Shown: positions 8,435-15,933, numbered from the stretch's first letter. The stretch is 64,000 nucleotides of DNA from Geobacillus genomosp. 3 (GCF_000445995.2 NC_022080.4:1984001-2048000); one strand, 5' to 3'. Notes: generated from the letters alone by a model not told the origin. Numbers and translations are program-made.

Positions 8435-8917
8435 TTAAATGAATAAGTTCACGTTCCCTTCCGACGCATCGGCCAAATAGGCGGCGACGCCGGCAAACTC
8501 AATGCCGTCGATCAATTCCTCCGGCTTCAGCCCGAGCAAATCGACCGTCATTTGGCAGGCGACAAGTTTCACGCCTTGCTCTTTCGCCATCTCAATCAAC
8601 TGTGGAAGCGGCATGGCGTTATGTTTTTTGATGACCTTTTTGATCAACGTTGGGCCGATGCCGGCAAAATTCATGCGCGACAGCCCCATGCGGTCCGCGC
8701 CGCGCGGCATCATCTTCGCGAACATCTTTTCAAGAAACCCTTTTTGCACGGGAACCGGCGCCTCTTTTCGCAAGGCGTTCAGCCCCCAGAACGTATGGAA
8801 AATCGTCACGTCATGGTCGTAGGCCGCGGCGCCGTTGGCGATGATGTAAGCCGCCATCGCCTTGTCATAGTCGCCGCTGAACAAAATGATTGTCGTCCTT
8901 TTCTTCGGCTGTGTCAT
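8435..8917 (-). CDS. yrkE: DsrE/DsrF-like (DsrE2) sulfur carrier protein
   Basis: Protein of 160 residues of the DsrE/peroxiredoxin-like family. An N-terminal strand IILFSGDYDKAMAAYIIA and the conserved Cys in KLVACQMTVDLLGL define it. DsrE2 proteins accept sulfane sulfur from rhodaneses and hand it to TusA. It lies directly downstream of a CstR-type palindrome (8937-8952) and starts the downstream block of sulfurtransferases. A paralogue with the same CQMT motif is encoded at 12158. Confidence 0.83.
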   Translation of the reverse strand: MTQPKKRTTIILFSGDYDKAMAAYIIANGAAAYDHDVTIFHTFWGLNALRKEAPVPVQKGFLEKMFAKMMPRGADRMGLSRMNFAGIGPTLIKKVIKKHNAMPLPQLIEMAKEQGVKLVACQMTVDLLGLKPEELIDGIEFAGVAAYLADASEGNVNLFI

Positions 8918-8936
8918 CTTGATGCCCCCTTTCTAT

Positions 8937-8952
8937 ATACCTGTATAGGTAT
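8937..8952 (-). promoter_or_regulatory. CstR-type operator upstream of the DsrE gene
   Basis: ATACCTGTATAGGTAT is a perfect inverted repeat (ATACCT/AGGTAT). It has the same half-site shape as the operators at 9234, 9958 and 15583. No clear -35/-10 pair surrounds it, so it may control read-through or an internal promoter. Confidence 0.55.
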
Positions 8953-8967
8953 AAGAAGATCGAAAAA

Positions 8968-9195
8968 TTAGCCTTTTTGAATCCAGAAGATCAACACACC
9001 GTTTTCCTCTTTCATCTCAAGCACCGTATGGCCGCTTGTGTTTGCCCATGCCGGCAAATCGTTTTTCGCCCCTTTATCGGTTGTGTGCACCTCGAGCACT
9101 TCCCCCGATTGCAATTCATCCATCGCTTTTTTGGCTCTCACCACCGGCATCGGGCAAGCCAATCCTTTTGCATCCAATACTTTCGTTGCGTTCAT
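8968..9195 (-). CDS. yrkI: TusA family sulfurtransferase
   Basis: Small soluble TusA/SirA-type sulfur carrier, 75 residues. The motif GLACPMP with the sulfur-binding Cys sits near residue 14. It is nearly the same length as the TusA half of the fusion at 7153 and resembles it throughout (VRAKKAMDELQSGEVLEV), which suggests duplication. A textbook ribosome site AAGGAGG precedes the ATG. It is the first gene after the operator-bearing promoter at 9234-9276. Confidence 0.87.
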   Translation of the reverse strand: MNATKVLDAKGLACPMPVVRAKKAMDELQSGEVLEVHTTDKGAKNDLPAWANTSGHTVLEMKEENGVLIFWIQKG

Positions 9196-9233
9196 TTTGA
9201 TAACCTCCTTGACATCATATGTTTTATTACCAT

Positions 9234-9276
9234 TACCCCTATGGGTATATTACTACGAGAAAAAGAACGTTGTCAA
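9234..9276 (-). promoter_or_regulatory. tusA promoter with CstR-type operator
   Basis: On the minus strand TTGACA (plus-strand TGTCAA, 9271-9276) is followed after 18 bp by TAATAT. The palindrome TACCCCTATGGGTA (9234-9247) abuts the -10 box. Overlap of promoter and operator implies repression relieved by persulfide through CstR. Confidence 0.65.
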
Positions 9277-9298
9277 CACCTTTTTGTTGAGCAACGCA

Positions 9299-9559
9299 TT
9301 AACGGCTTTTCACAAGCAGTTCCACTGCTTCTTTGACAAGACTGTCTGTGCTTTCCCCTTTTTCCATGCTTTCACGAAGACAATGTTCCAAATTGGTGCT
9401 GACGATGACGGCAATGGCGCGGTCAATGGCATTGCGCGCCGCCGACAGCTGGGAAACGACGCTCTTGCAGTCTTTCCCTTGTTCCATCATGCCAAGGACG
9501 CCTTTAATTTGTCCTTCAATCCGTTTTAAGCGGTTTTTGATCTCTTTGTTATATTCCAT
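9299..9559 (-). CDS. cstR: CstR-type persulfide-sensing repressor (CsoR family)
   Basis: All-alpha CsoR-family regulator of 86 residues. Cys31 (GKDCKSV) and Cys60 (NLEHC) occupy the two thiol positions that sense persulfides in Staphylococcus aureus CstR. The copper-binding His found four residues before the second Cys in CsoR is Asn here, which argues against copper sensing. The C-terminal EAVELLVKSR is typical of the family. The ATG at 9559 lies inside the end of the upstream rhodanese-like gene, so the two are co-transcribed. CstR-type operators surround the cluster. Confidence 0.88.
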   Translation of the reverse strand: MEYNKEIKNRLKRIEGQIKGVLGMMEQGKDCKSVVSQLSAARNAIDRAIAVIVSTNLEHCLRESMEKGESTDSLVKEAVELLVKSR

Positions 9560-9918
9560 CGGCTCGTTCGCCCCCTTTCTTGACAATCGCAAGCCGTGAT
9601 CGAATAGCTGTTCACCTCATAGCCATAGCGGCGCAACAGGCGGATGCCGACGTTTTTTTCGATGTCATCCTGAACGATGATATGAAGCGGCTTTGGCGGA
9701 ATATCCCGCGCATGCCGTTTCAAATACGCCACCGGAATATGCAACGCTTGGCCAAATATGGAGCCGTTGCTTTCATTATAATCGCGCAAGTCAAGAAGAA
9801 GCAAGCCGTCCGGCACCTCTTCTACCGGAAGGCATGGGATATGTTTTACAGGATAGTAGCGTCGATACAACGCCACGGCGAAAAGAATGAGAAAGAAGAA
9901 CAAAGTGGCGACGATCAA
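9526..9918 (-). CDS. Membrane-anchored rhodanese-like protein lacking the active-site Cys
   Basis: Protein of 130 residues: an N-terminal transmembrane helix (residues 3-18) followed by a rhodanese-like fold with the LLDLRDY strand near residue 41. The catalytic loop reads IIVQDD (about 80-85), so the usual Cys is absent. A CDC pair (Cys110, Cys112) near the C-terminus may replace it or bind metal. The start is a TTG at 9918, five bases after GAGGGGGTG. It is the first gene of the cstR transcript and overlaps cstR by 34 bp. Confidence 0.75.
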   Translation of the reverse strand: MIVATLFFFLILFAVALYRRYYPVKHIPCLPVEEVPDGLLLLDLRDYNESNGSIFGQALHIPVAYLKRHARDIPPKPLHIIVQDDIEKNVGIRLLRRYGYEVNSYSITACDCQERGRTSRWNITKRSKTA

Positions 9919-9952
9919 CGATTCACCCCCTCTATTCACCCTATGCATGATC

Positions 9953-9981
9953 ATTATATACCCTATACGGTATAATGACAA
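9953..9981 (-). promoter_or_regulatory. cstR operon promoter with operator in the spacer
   Basis: On the minus strand TTGTCA (plus 9976-9981), a 17-bp spacer and a perfect TATAAT (plus 9953-9958). The spacer is filled by the palindrome ATACCCTATACGGTAT (9958-9973). This arrangement predicts autorepression of cstR. Confidence 0.7.
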
Positions 9982-10007
9982 TAAGAAATATTTTCCTCAA
10001 CAATTGG

Positions 10008-10577
10008 TTATTCCCAGCGAATCAAAAGACCATAGACAGCCGGATGAAAACGGACCAATTCCACGTTGTTTGCCCTTTGTTTCATATAGGAAAGCAGTTC
10101 ATCCGACGGAATCCGCTCATGAAGCGGCGGCCCCATTTCGCTTTCCACCGCTTCCCATTCGATCAACAGAAACCGCCCATTTGGCTTCATCACGCGACAA
10201 ATTTCGTCAAGGGCGGCTTCTTTTTGTTCCACTTCGTGAAAGACGAACGCCATGATCCCTTTGTCCACCGAATGAGAAGGCAAGGTAGTCGAGGTGACAT
10301 CCGCCACCCGATATTCGATATTGGTGATCGCTAGTTTCTCGGCTCGCTGTTTTAATAATTCAACCATTTCCGGCTGCACATCGACCGCATACACTTTTCC
10401 GTTTGTTGCCTGTGCGAGAGGAATCGTAAAATAGCCATTGCCGGCGCCAAGATCGACGACCGTGTCATCCGGTTTCACGGACAACATCGAAATCGCCTGT
10501 TGCGGGTCAATCCATTCTTTGCGCTTCGGATCGAGCAATCGATCCGCGTGTTCATACTGAAAACGGTGTCCTGCCAT
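10008..10577 (-). CDS. Class I SAM-dependent methyltransferase
   Basis: Cytosolic methyltransferase of 189 residues, methyltransf_11 type. The SAM-binding motif I reads VVDLGAGNGYF, and an acidic residue ends strand 2 (AVDVQPE). The acceptor is unknown. It lies between two sulfur transcripts: a terminator precedes it at 10684-10710 and the cstR promoter follows it. It might methylate small thiols or metabolites, but nothing in the sequence shows this. The ribosome site AGGAGG is well placed. Confidence 0.8.
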   Translation of the reverse strand: MAGHRFQYEHADRLLDPKRKEWIDPQQAISMLSVKPDDTVVDLGAGNGYFTIPLAQATNGKVYAVDVQPEMVELLKQRAEKLAITNIEYRVADVTSTTLPSHSVDKGIMAFVFHEVEQKEAALDEICRVMKPNGRFLLIEWEAVESEMGPPLHERIPSDELLSYMKQRANNVELVRFHPAVYGLLIRWE

Positions 10578-10683
10578 CTTTCTGCCTCCTATTCCATCAC
10601 TTCGATCATAGTATAATACGCATGCTGGCCGTTTTCAAACAACTTCCGCGAACACCGCCAGCCCGCCGCAACCGAAAAAGAAA

Positions 10684-10710
10684 AAGCCGGCTTGAAACAA
10701 ACGCCGGCTT
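10684..10710 (-). terminator. Terminator of the DsrE-glutaredoxin-dioxygenase operon
   Basis: AAGCCGGC and GCCGGCTT form a perfect 8-bp stem followed on the minus strand by TTTTTCTTTTTC. Confidence 0.8.
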
Positions 10711-10718
10711 CCTTGTCT

Positions 10719-11846
10719 TTACCGAACGGCGCAACGGTTTGGACCGATCTCCATCTCTCTCTGCTCTTCTTCTGTCGGATTGAGTTTCCCCATATTCGTC
10801 TGTCGAATTTCTTGATAAGCATTCGGCTGCGGCGGCAAGTTTTCGGTGACAGTGCGGCGAAACTCTTCATCGTCTGAAATATTCAAACCGTGATTCTGCT
10901 TATAAAGTACACCGAGCCGCTCAGCGACACTGCCGTCCTCATTCATTTCCTTCGGCCCCATATAATGCGCCGGCAAGACAATCAAGTCATCCGCCAACTG
11001 TTTATAGCGGTCATACAACGTTTTTCGCAAATCATCGACCCAGTCTTGCGCTTTCCCGGCAAGATCCGGGCGCCCGATCGAGTCGATGAATAAAATATCA
11101 CCGGTTAACAAATATTGATCGTCCACAATAAACGATGTACTGCCGATTGTATGCCCAGGCGAATACAGCGCTTCAATCACGACATGGCCGACGCGGATGC
11201 GGTCGCCATCTTGAATTGGTGTATAGGTAAACGTCACCTCTTCTGCGTCTTTCGGCGGCAAGTAATACGTTGCACCTAGTTCTTCCGCCAACTTGCGCCC
11301 GCCAGAAATATGGTCGGCATGCAAGTGTGTATCGAGCACATGCTTGATTGTAATACCGCGTTCGTTCGCAAAACGGACATACGCATCCGTCATACGATTC
11401 GTATCGATCAACGCCCCCTCGCCGTTCGATTCAACGAGATACGAGAGACACCCTTTGCCAAGGCGGACGAATTGATAAATCGCTCCTCCACTTTTTAGCT
11501 CGCCAATTTTCACTGGTTCCAAATGCTCGCTCCACGCCTTCATGCCGCCTTCGATCGAATAAACATCCGTATAGCCCGCCGCTTCCAACTGTTCGGCCAC
11601 AAACTCCGACGAACCGCCCTTCGCGCAAACGGCATAAATCGTTTTGCTTTTATCTTTTGGCAAACGGTCCAAATATGGTTCAATGCCATCCAACACTTCA
11701 AAATACGGAATATTGACAACTTCGACTCCTTTTCCTTCAATGCGCCAATCAGCAAAGTCTTCAGCGTTGCGGGCGTCCACGATAAATAGCTTTTCGCCGC
11801 GCATGATTTTATTGGCGATCTCTTTTACCGAAATCGTTTTCGCCAA
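10719..11846 (-). CDS. Second rhodanese-persulfide dioxygenase fusion
   Basis: Cytosolic 375-residue paralogue of the protein at 5966. The rhodanese domain carries Cys74 (CAKGGS) and the metallo-beta-lactamase domain has HLHADH around residue 178. It ends in [12 protein letters not shown], so the C-terminal GPNRCA motif is shared by both copies. The start is a TTG at 11846, seven bases after AGGAGG; no ATG fits. It is third in an operon with a DsrE-like protein and a glutaredoxin-like protein, and a terminator follows at once. The role is probably persulfide oxidation under a different signal from the yrk-like operon. Confidence 0.87.
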   Translation of the reverse strand: MAKTISVKEIANKIMRGEKLFIVDARNAEDFADWRIEGKGVEVVNIPYFEVLDGIEPYLDRLPKDKSKTIYAVCAKGGSSEFVAEQLEAAGYTDVYSIEGGMKAWSEHLEPVKIGELKSGGAIYQFVRLGKGCLSYLVESNGEGALIDTNRMTDAYVRFANERGITIKHVLDTHLHADHISGGRKLAEELGATYYLPPKDAEEVTFTYTPIQDGDRIRVGHVVIEALYSPGHTIGSTSFIVDDQYLLTGDILFIDSIGRPDLAGKAQDWVDDLRKTLYDRYKQLADDLIVLPAHYMGPKEMNEDGSVAERLGVLYKQNHGLNISDDEEFRRTVTENLPPQPNAYQEIRQTNMGKLNPTEEEQREMEIGPNRCAVR

Positions 11847-11891
11847 CAATATCCCTCCTGACCCCATGGTTTCGTCAATGGTCCGTTATTC

Positions 11892-12137
11892 TCAGCGATG
11901 ATTCGCTTGATTCCACAATGCCATAATGGCCTCCGGATCATACCCGAGCACCCAGCGGCCGTTCACCTCGATTTGCGGCACGCCCATTTGTCCGGTCGTT
12001 TCCACCAGTCTCCGCGCCGCTTCCGGATCGAGCTCGACATTCACTTCCTTAAACGGAATCCCTTGCGCGCGCAAAAAGTTTTTCGCCATCACACAATACG
12101 GGCATGTCGTTGTTGTATAAACAGTGACTTGTGCCAT
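11892..12137 (-). CDS. Glutaredoxin-like thiol-disulfide oxidoreductase
   Basis: Small thioredoxin-fold protein of 81 residues with a CPYC redox site at residues 12-15 and the cis-proline motif MGVPQIEVNG. It can reduce disulfides or mixed persulfides formed on neighbouring sulfurtransferases. A GGAGG ribosome site precedes the ATG. It lies 20 bp after the DsrE-like gene and 45 bp before the dioxygenase fusion, hence the same operon. Confidence 0.87.
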   Translation of the reverse strand: MAQVTVYTTTTCPYCVMAKNFLRAQGIPFKEVNVELDPEAARRLVETTGQMGVPQIEVNGRWVLGYDPEAIMALWNQANHR

Positions 12138-12157
12138 ATTTTCCTCCCCCTCCTTAA

Positions 12158-12547
12158 TTAGAAGGCCAATGTAATATCGGCGTCTTTCGCAAACTGCAGG
12201 AACGTCGCCGCCCCCGCCACCTCAATGCCATCGACGAATTGGTTTTTGTCAAGCCCCATAACATCCATCGTCATTTGGCAAGCGATCAGCTTCACCCCCA
12301 TCTCCTGCGCCATTTGAAGCAATTCGGCAATCGATGGAATGTTCGCTTTTTGGAACCCTTGTTGAAAATGTTCTTTCCCTTCTGGAATCGGCAATTGTTT
12401 GTGCGCTTCTTTATGGATGAGATTCAACCCTTCAAACGTGAAAAACACGCCGACTTCTGCGTCTGCCGCCGCAGCGGCTGTCGCGATGTTGAACACTTTG
12501 TACGCATCAAACAATCCCCCGTTTGCTGCAATGATGGCCACTTTCAT
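12158..12547 (-). CDS. DsrE-like sulfur carrier protein
   Basis: Protein of 129 residues, DsrE/DsrF-like. The conserved Cys is in KLIACQMTMDVMGL, the same motif as the paralogue at 8435, but this copy lacks the basic N-terminal extension. The start at 12547 follows AAGGAGG by seven bases; an in-frame ATG 30 bp upstream is less well placed. It is the first gene of the three-gene operon expressed from the promoter at 12662-12690. Confidence 0.83.
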   Translation of the reverse strand: MKVAIIAANGGLFDAYKVFNIATAAAAADAEVGVFFTFEGLNLIHKEAHKQLPIPEGKEHFQQGFQKANIPSIAELLQMAQEMGVKLIACQMTMDVMGLDKNQFVDGIEVAGAATFLQFAKDADITLAF

Positions 12548-12603
12548 ACGCGTAACCTCCTTATGTTTTTCGTTCATTATGTTTTATTGTCTGCCTCAAA
12601 TTT

Positions 12604-12649
12604 ATACACATATACACGTTTCGCCATATACATATACGTGTATGTGTAT
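12604..12649 (-). promoter_or_regulatory. Long hairpin in the 5' leader of the DsrE-glutaredoxin-dioxygenase operon
   Basis: ATACACATATACACG (12604-12618) and CGTGTATGTGTAT (12637-12649) form an imperfect stem of about 13 bp starting some 10-15 bp after the predicted transcription start. It could be an operator dyad or an mRNA structure. It does not match the CstR half-site, so this operon may be regulated separately. Confidence 0.5.
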
Positions 12650-12661
12650 ATCACGTAAATA

Positions 12662-12690
12662 ATATTATCGAATTGTTTACCTTTTGTCAA
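12662..12690 (-). promoter_or_regulatory. SigA-type promoter of the DsrE-glutaredoxin-dioxygenase operon
   Basis: On the minus strand TTGACA (plus 12685-12690), a 17-bp spacer and TAATAT (plus 12662-12667). It lies about 115 bp upstream of the DsrE start codon. Confidence 0.7.
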
Positions 12691-12724
12691 CAGAGAAATA
12701 CGCATCCAATTCTTAAAAAAGAGA

Positions 12725-12751
12725 AAAAGCAGCAAAACAAAGGCTGCTTTT
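12725..12751 (-). terminator. Terminator, probably of the YaaH-like gene
   Basis: AAAAGCAGC and GCTGCTTTT form a 9-bp stem; on the minus strand the stem runs into TTTTTCTCTTTTTT. It lies ~180 bp past the stop of the gene ending at 12931. Between the two I see no gene. Confidence 0.65.
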
Positions 12752-12930
12752 AAATGCAACATCAAACATAAGTTCACCCCCTTTATCCGGGATCCATACC
12801 GAGGACCTACCTATAACTATTTTACTTCTGCGTATTATAAGGAAACTTCCGCCTGCCTTCTGCTCCGAGTTATTAGCAAAAAACAGCTTTCGTCCAATCT
12901 TCTCATCAAAACCATTTTCCATCTTTAACA

Positions 12931-14199
12931 TTATACCTTTCTCACGGTAAAAAATTTCCTTAAAAGCCATGGTCCTGGCGCAAACCCTAGCGCCAACTCC
13001 CATGCACCGACGCCTGCGATCTGAAATTGGCGGGCCAATTTCATTTTCTGTCCCATGCTTCTGACATCTTCAAACCATACCTCATGAATGTTGCCAAGTT
13101 CATCCGTATATCGAAAAAACGGCGATTCATATTGAAACGAATATTGAATCGGTGATTGGTAACGCATGGCGGTTGAAACCGCCTTTTGGTTGGAGAGAGC
13201 ATCCGCCGACGTCCCGGGTTGGTATGGAATGATCCAATCGTATCCATATAACGGGAGTCCAAGCAAGATTTTTTTTCGAGGTACACGCTCGACGGCAAAC
13301 TGAAGGGTCGATCTCACCTCACCAATTGGCGCAACGGGGCCAGGTTCACTTGTTAAATGATGCCAATCGTACGCCATAAGAAACATATAGTCGACGACAG
13401 CGCCAATGCCGCCATAATCGTACCCTCTTAGCCAAGGGATCTCCTCGCTCGTTTTCGCCGGAACGGCGATCGTCAAAACATATCCAGCCGGTCTTAACCG
13501 ATCGCGCAGCTGGCGCAAAAATCCAGTAAACAAATCACGATCCTCACCGCGAACTTGTTCGAAATCGATATTGACGCCACCATAGCCTTTTCGTGATACT
13601 AAATAAAAGATGTTCTCAACCAAATTCGCCCTTGCTTCCGGATTGTTCAAAACTTGGCTCGCCAGTCTCGTACTAAATCCTTCCGATGTTAGGTTCGTCA
13701 CGACCGCAATGGGTGTCACACGGTTTTGCCACGCTGTTTCAATCGCTGCAGCGTCATTCCGCATCGTAATAATATCGCCATTAGGCGCAAAGCGATATTC
13801 GAACAAGGCAATGTACGATGAATACGGAGCAAAATCCCGCACGAGCGCCCGATCTATGTCCGGTTCGCGGAGAGTGTAATACGCTAACGTTATGGCTTGA
13901 TACCAGGAAATATCAGGAATATAAATTTTCATCCCTGGAAGCATTCTGTACGGATCCACCGTTGGATTGGCAACCCGCAACTGTTCGAGCGTCACAAACG
14001 CTTTCCGTGCAATGGCGCTTAACGTGTCTCCTGGCTGCACTGTATACGTATAGCTGGGAACAAGCAATGCCTGACCCGGAACAATATTCGTTTCAACTAA
14101 GCCGTTGACAAGACGGAGACGTTCCAACGGATAATCGTATCGCCTGCTGATGGAAAAAAGCGTATCGCCAGGCTGAACAGTATGGATAAACACCATCAT
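12931..14199 (-). CDS. LysM-GH18 spore peptidoglycan hydrolase (YaaH/SleL type)
   Basis: Protein of 422 residues. Two LysM repeats occupy residues ~4-48 and ~51-95 (each with TVQPGDTL), followed by a glycosyl hydrolase 18 domain with the catalytic signature GGVNIDFEQ. The family is YaaH/SleL, N-acetylglucosaminidases that act on spore cortex during germination. There is no signal peptide, as expected for a protein made in the mother cell and bound to the spore. Three starts are possible (ATG 14199, ATG 14196, GTG 14193) after GGGGGG. It is unrelated to the sulfur genes on either side. Confidence 0.87.
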   Translation of the reverse strand: MMVFIHTVQPGDTLFSISRRYDYPLERLRLVNGLVETNIVPGQALLVPSYTYTVQPGDTLSAIARKAFVTLEQLRVANPTVDPYRMLPGMKIYIPDISWYQAITLAYYTLREPDIDRALVRDFAPYSSYIALFEYRFAPNGDIITMRNDAAAIETAWQNRVTPIAVVTNLTSEGFSTRLASQVLNNPEARANLVENIFYLVSRKGYGGVNIDFEQVRGEDRDLFTGFLRQLRDRLRPAGYVLTIAVPAKTSEEIPWLRGYDYGGIGAVVDYMFLMAYDWHHLTSEPGPVAPIGEVRSTLQFAVERVPRKKILLGLPLYGYDWIIPYQPGTSADALSNQKAVSTAMRYQSPIQYSFQYESPFFRYTDELGNIHEVWFEDVRSMGQKMKLARQFQIAGVGAWELALGFAPGPWLLRKFFTVRKV

Positions 14200-14539
14200 C
14201 CCCCCATTGAATCACCAAAGATTCGGCACCAATACGATAAATATATATGTTTATGACCCGCAGATGCATCTTGTCTTGCCATCTTCTGCCCCATATATGT
14301 ACATCGCCCCCATCATGGCACGTATAATGTCGTCGAATCATTTTTCCTTTTCATCAGATACTGCCCCCTTCTCTCTCCATCAAGCAAGTGAGGCCGTCTT
14401 ATATCGCGAATCCCTTCTTGTATGTAATCGCCAATACATCCTGAGCATCAACTTGACTGAGCGAACGACGACAGTCAATGGCTGTTCTTTTATTTTTACT
14501 TGTGCGCTACTCTTACTCCGAAAACAGGGCAAAACAAAA
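14200..14539. other. Gene-free stretch between the YaaH-like and DUF202 genes
   Basis: No convincing coding region, RNA or repeat is visible. AT-rich sequence at 14235-14260 may hold the sporulation promoter of the YaaH-like gene, but I cannot identify sigma-factor boxes with confidence. Confidence 0.4.
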
Positions 14540-14557
14540 AGCGGCAAACAAGCCGCT
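14540..14557 (-). terminator. Terminator after the DUF202 gene
   Basis: AGCGGC-AAACAA-GCCGCT starts just past the stop codon, with TTTTTGTTTTG following on the minus strand. Confidence 0.75.
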
Positions 14558-14558
14558 G

Positions 14559-14927
14559 TTACAGCAAGGTGAAAAAATAATATCCAAACAATCCAGTGAT
14601 CAACAACAATAGAGAAGCTAAAAACCAAATTAACGGGCGCGACGGCCGGAACGTTTGTTCATTAATTTGTCTCGTCTTTATGACATAACTAACGGTGGAA
14701 AACACAATCGTGCAGACGGAAATGACCACCGCCAACGCTCCGATGAGCTGAACGAGAAATGTCGACAATGCGCTGGATGTTGTTTTTTCATGCAAGTTGA
14801 TCACCAAGAAGGCAATCCCAATTACAGCGATCGAGGTGCGAATCCAAGCGAGAAACGTCCGTTCGTTCGCCAAGTGCTGCTGAATATATTTGGAGTCTTC
14901 TGTCGGTTGCTGTTTTGTCTCTTTCAT
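14559..14927 (-). CDS. DUF202 (YidH family) membrane protein
   Basis: Integral membrane protein of 122 residues with three hydrophobic helices (about 40-60, 64-90 and 98-120). The N-terminal motif LANERTFLAWIRT is the DUF202 hallmark. Function is unknown. It follows the broken TlpA-type gene on the same strand and ends at a terminator, so it may be the surviving last gene of that operator-bearing transcript. Confidence 0.83.
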   Translation of the reverse strand: MKETKQQPTEDSKYIQQHLANERTFLAWIRTSIAVIGIAFLVINLHEKTTSSALSTFLVQLIGALAVVISVCTIVFSTVSYVIKTRQINEQTFRPSRPLIWFLASLLLLITGLFGYYFFTLL

Positions 14928-14961
14928 CCATTATTTCCCCTTTTCTCAACTACTAACTTGC

Positions 14962-15502
14962 TTATTGGATCGATTCCATTTGGTCCACCATCCAATCATA
15001 ACTCATCGGTCCGATCATTTTTTTTCGTATAATCCCTTTCGAATCAAGGAGATAACTTGTCGGAATCGCTTGAGCCTGATATTGGCGAGATACCTCTCCT
15101 TTTTCATCAAGAACGACCGTAAACAAAATGCGCCCCTAAATAAATCACTATCATCGAATTCATCAACAAACGCATCGAAACATTTCGGCCATAGGCACGA
15201 AATATAATCACGATGGCAGCCGCCACTGCTCCAAGCATCACCCCCCGATCCCCGCCTGGCAAATACAACACCCCAAGCGGATTATGCCATAACGACGAAG
15301 GAGCCATTACTACCGGGCTGATTTTCCAAACAACTACGTAAACGAACACGCCGTCTATTAACAATTGTTGTATGCATCTCCGCTGTTCGCTTGAACCCGT
15401 CCAGACAACACGCCAAAACAAATACCCCCCAGCGACCGCAGCCAGCCAAGTGAGCCAGCTCGTGCGAATAAGCAAAGGCCCCACAGCAATGACATCATTC
15501 AT
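14962..15502 (-). pseudogene. Broken TlpA-type redoxin gene with membrane N-terminus
   Basis: The 5' part (15502 down to ~15130) encodes a membrane segment with about four helices, beginning MNDVIAVGPL after a GGGAG ribosome site. It then runs into a stop at 15107. In another frame, from ~15121 to the stop at 14962, the sequence encodes the end of a thioredoxin-fold protein: VVLDEKGEV, the cis-Pro segment QAIPTSYLLD and SKGIIRKKMIGP. The central thioredoxin part with its CxxC is missing. An internal deletion with frame change best explains this. A CstR-type operator lies upstream at 15583. Confidence 0.75.
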
Positions 15503-15582
15503 GTTCTGCACTCCCAACGTTGGATGCTCTCTAACTGAAAAAAAAATTCCACTTCATTCCTCTTCAAATAAATTTTATACAA

Positions 15583-15625
15583 ATACCCCTATAGGTATGT
15601 TAAACCGTGAGCTAGACGTTGTCAA
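15583..15625 (-). promoter_or_regulatory. Promoter with CstR-type operator before the broken redoxin gene
   Basis: On the minus strand TTGACA (plus 15620-15625), 17 bp, then TAACAT (plus 15597-15602). The dyad ATACCCCTATAGGTAT (15583-15598) overlaps the -10 box. The layout is the same as at tusA (9234-9276). Confidence 0.65.
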
Positions 15626-15635
15626 CTCGTGGTGC

Positions 15636-15798
15636 TATATACCATGCAACATGAAGAGTTAACCTCTCCGTTATCCTGCACACCCTAAGCGCTGCAGCAC
15701 TTCCTCCAAAGACCCTGCTCAATCTGCAAGCTGAGCCATGAGGGGGGAGTTAGTTGCAGGATAAGGCAAATGTTAACTTTTCAATGAGCATGTATATA
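15636..15798 (-). repeat. MITE-like or structured-RNA element, copy A
   Basis: A 163-bp imperfect palindrome bounded by TATATA. Its two ends, TATATACATGC and GCATGGTATATA, continue inward through GTTAAC on each side, giving inverted terminal repeats of about 27 bp. An inner 10-bp stem (TTATCCTGCA/TGCAGGATAA) and a small GCTCA/TGAGC stem follow. A diverged copy in the opposite orientation is at 26362-26517. There is no coding capacity. It fills most of the gap between the broken redoxin gene and the CoA-disulfide reductase gene. Confidence 0.65.
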
Positions 15799-15830
15799 AC
15801 TTAATTACATTGTATATATTCCTAGATCAT

Positions 15831-15846
15831 ATACCCATAGGGGGAT
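15831..15846. promoter_or_regulatory. Isolated CstR-like half-palindrome
   Basis: ATACCCATAGGGGGAT resembles the other CstR-type dyads but has no adjacent gene; copy A of the repeat separates it from the redoxin promoter. It may be the remains of a promoter displaced by the repeat. Confidence 0.3.
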
Positions 15847-15907
15847 TCCCCTGATCTTTTTGTTGCAAAAATCATGGGAAATTTATAAATCCGCCAGTAT
15901 ACTAAAA

Positions 15908-15933
15908 ACGCCTTGCCGCTTTGGGCAAGGCGT
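15908..15933 (-). terminator. Terminator of the CoA-disulfide reductase gene
   Basis: A perfect 10-bp stem (ACGCCTTGCC/GGCAAGGCGT) begins just past the stop codon, with TTTTTAG following on the minus strand. Confidence 0.85.

Noticed and set aside
9299..9559. Copper sensor CsoR
   Set aside because: The copper-ligand His four residues before the second Cys is Asn, there are no copper ATPase or chaperone genes beside it, and all neighbours are sulfur genes.
10589..10870. A 93-residue minus-strand open frame
   Set aside because: It lies over the terminator and the 3' end of the dioxygenase fusion and is a frame shadow.
12713..13003. A 96-residue minus-strand open frame overlapping the end of the YaaH-like gene
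   Set aside because: It overlaps a well-supported gene in another frame, contains the terminator hairpin and has no family features.
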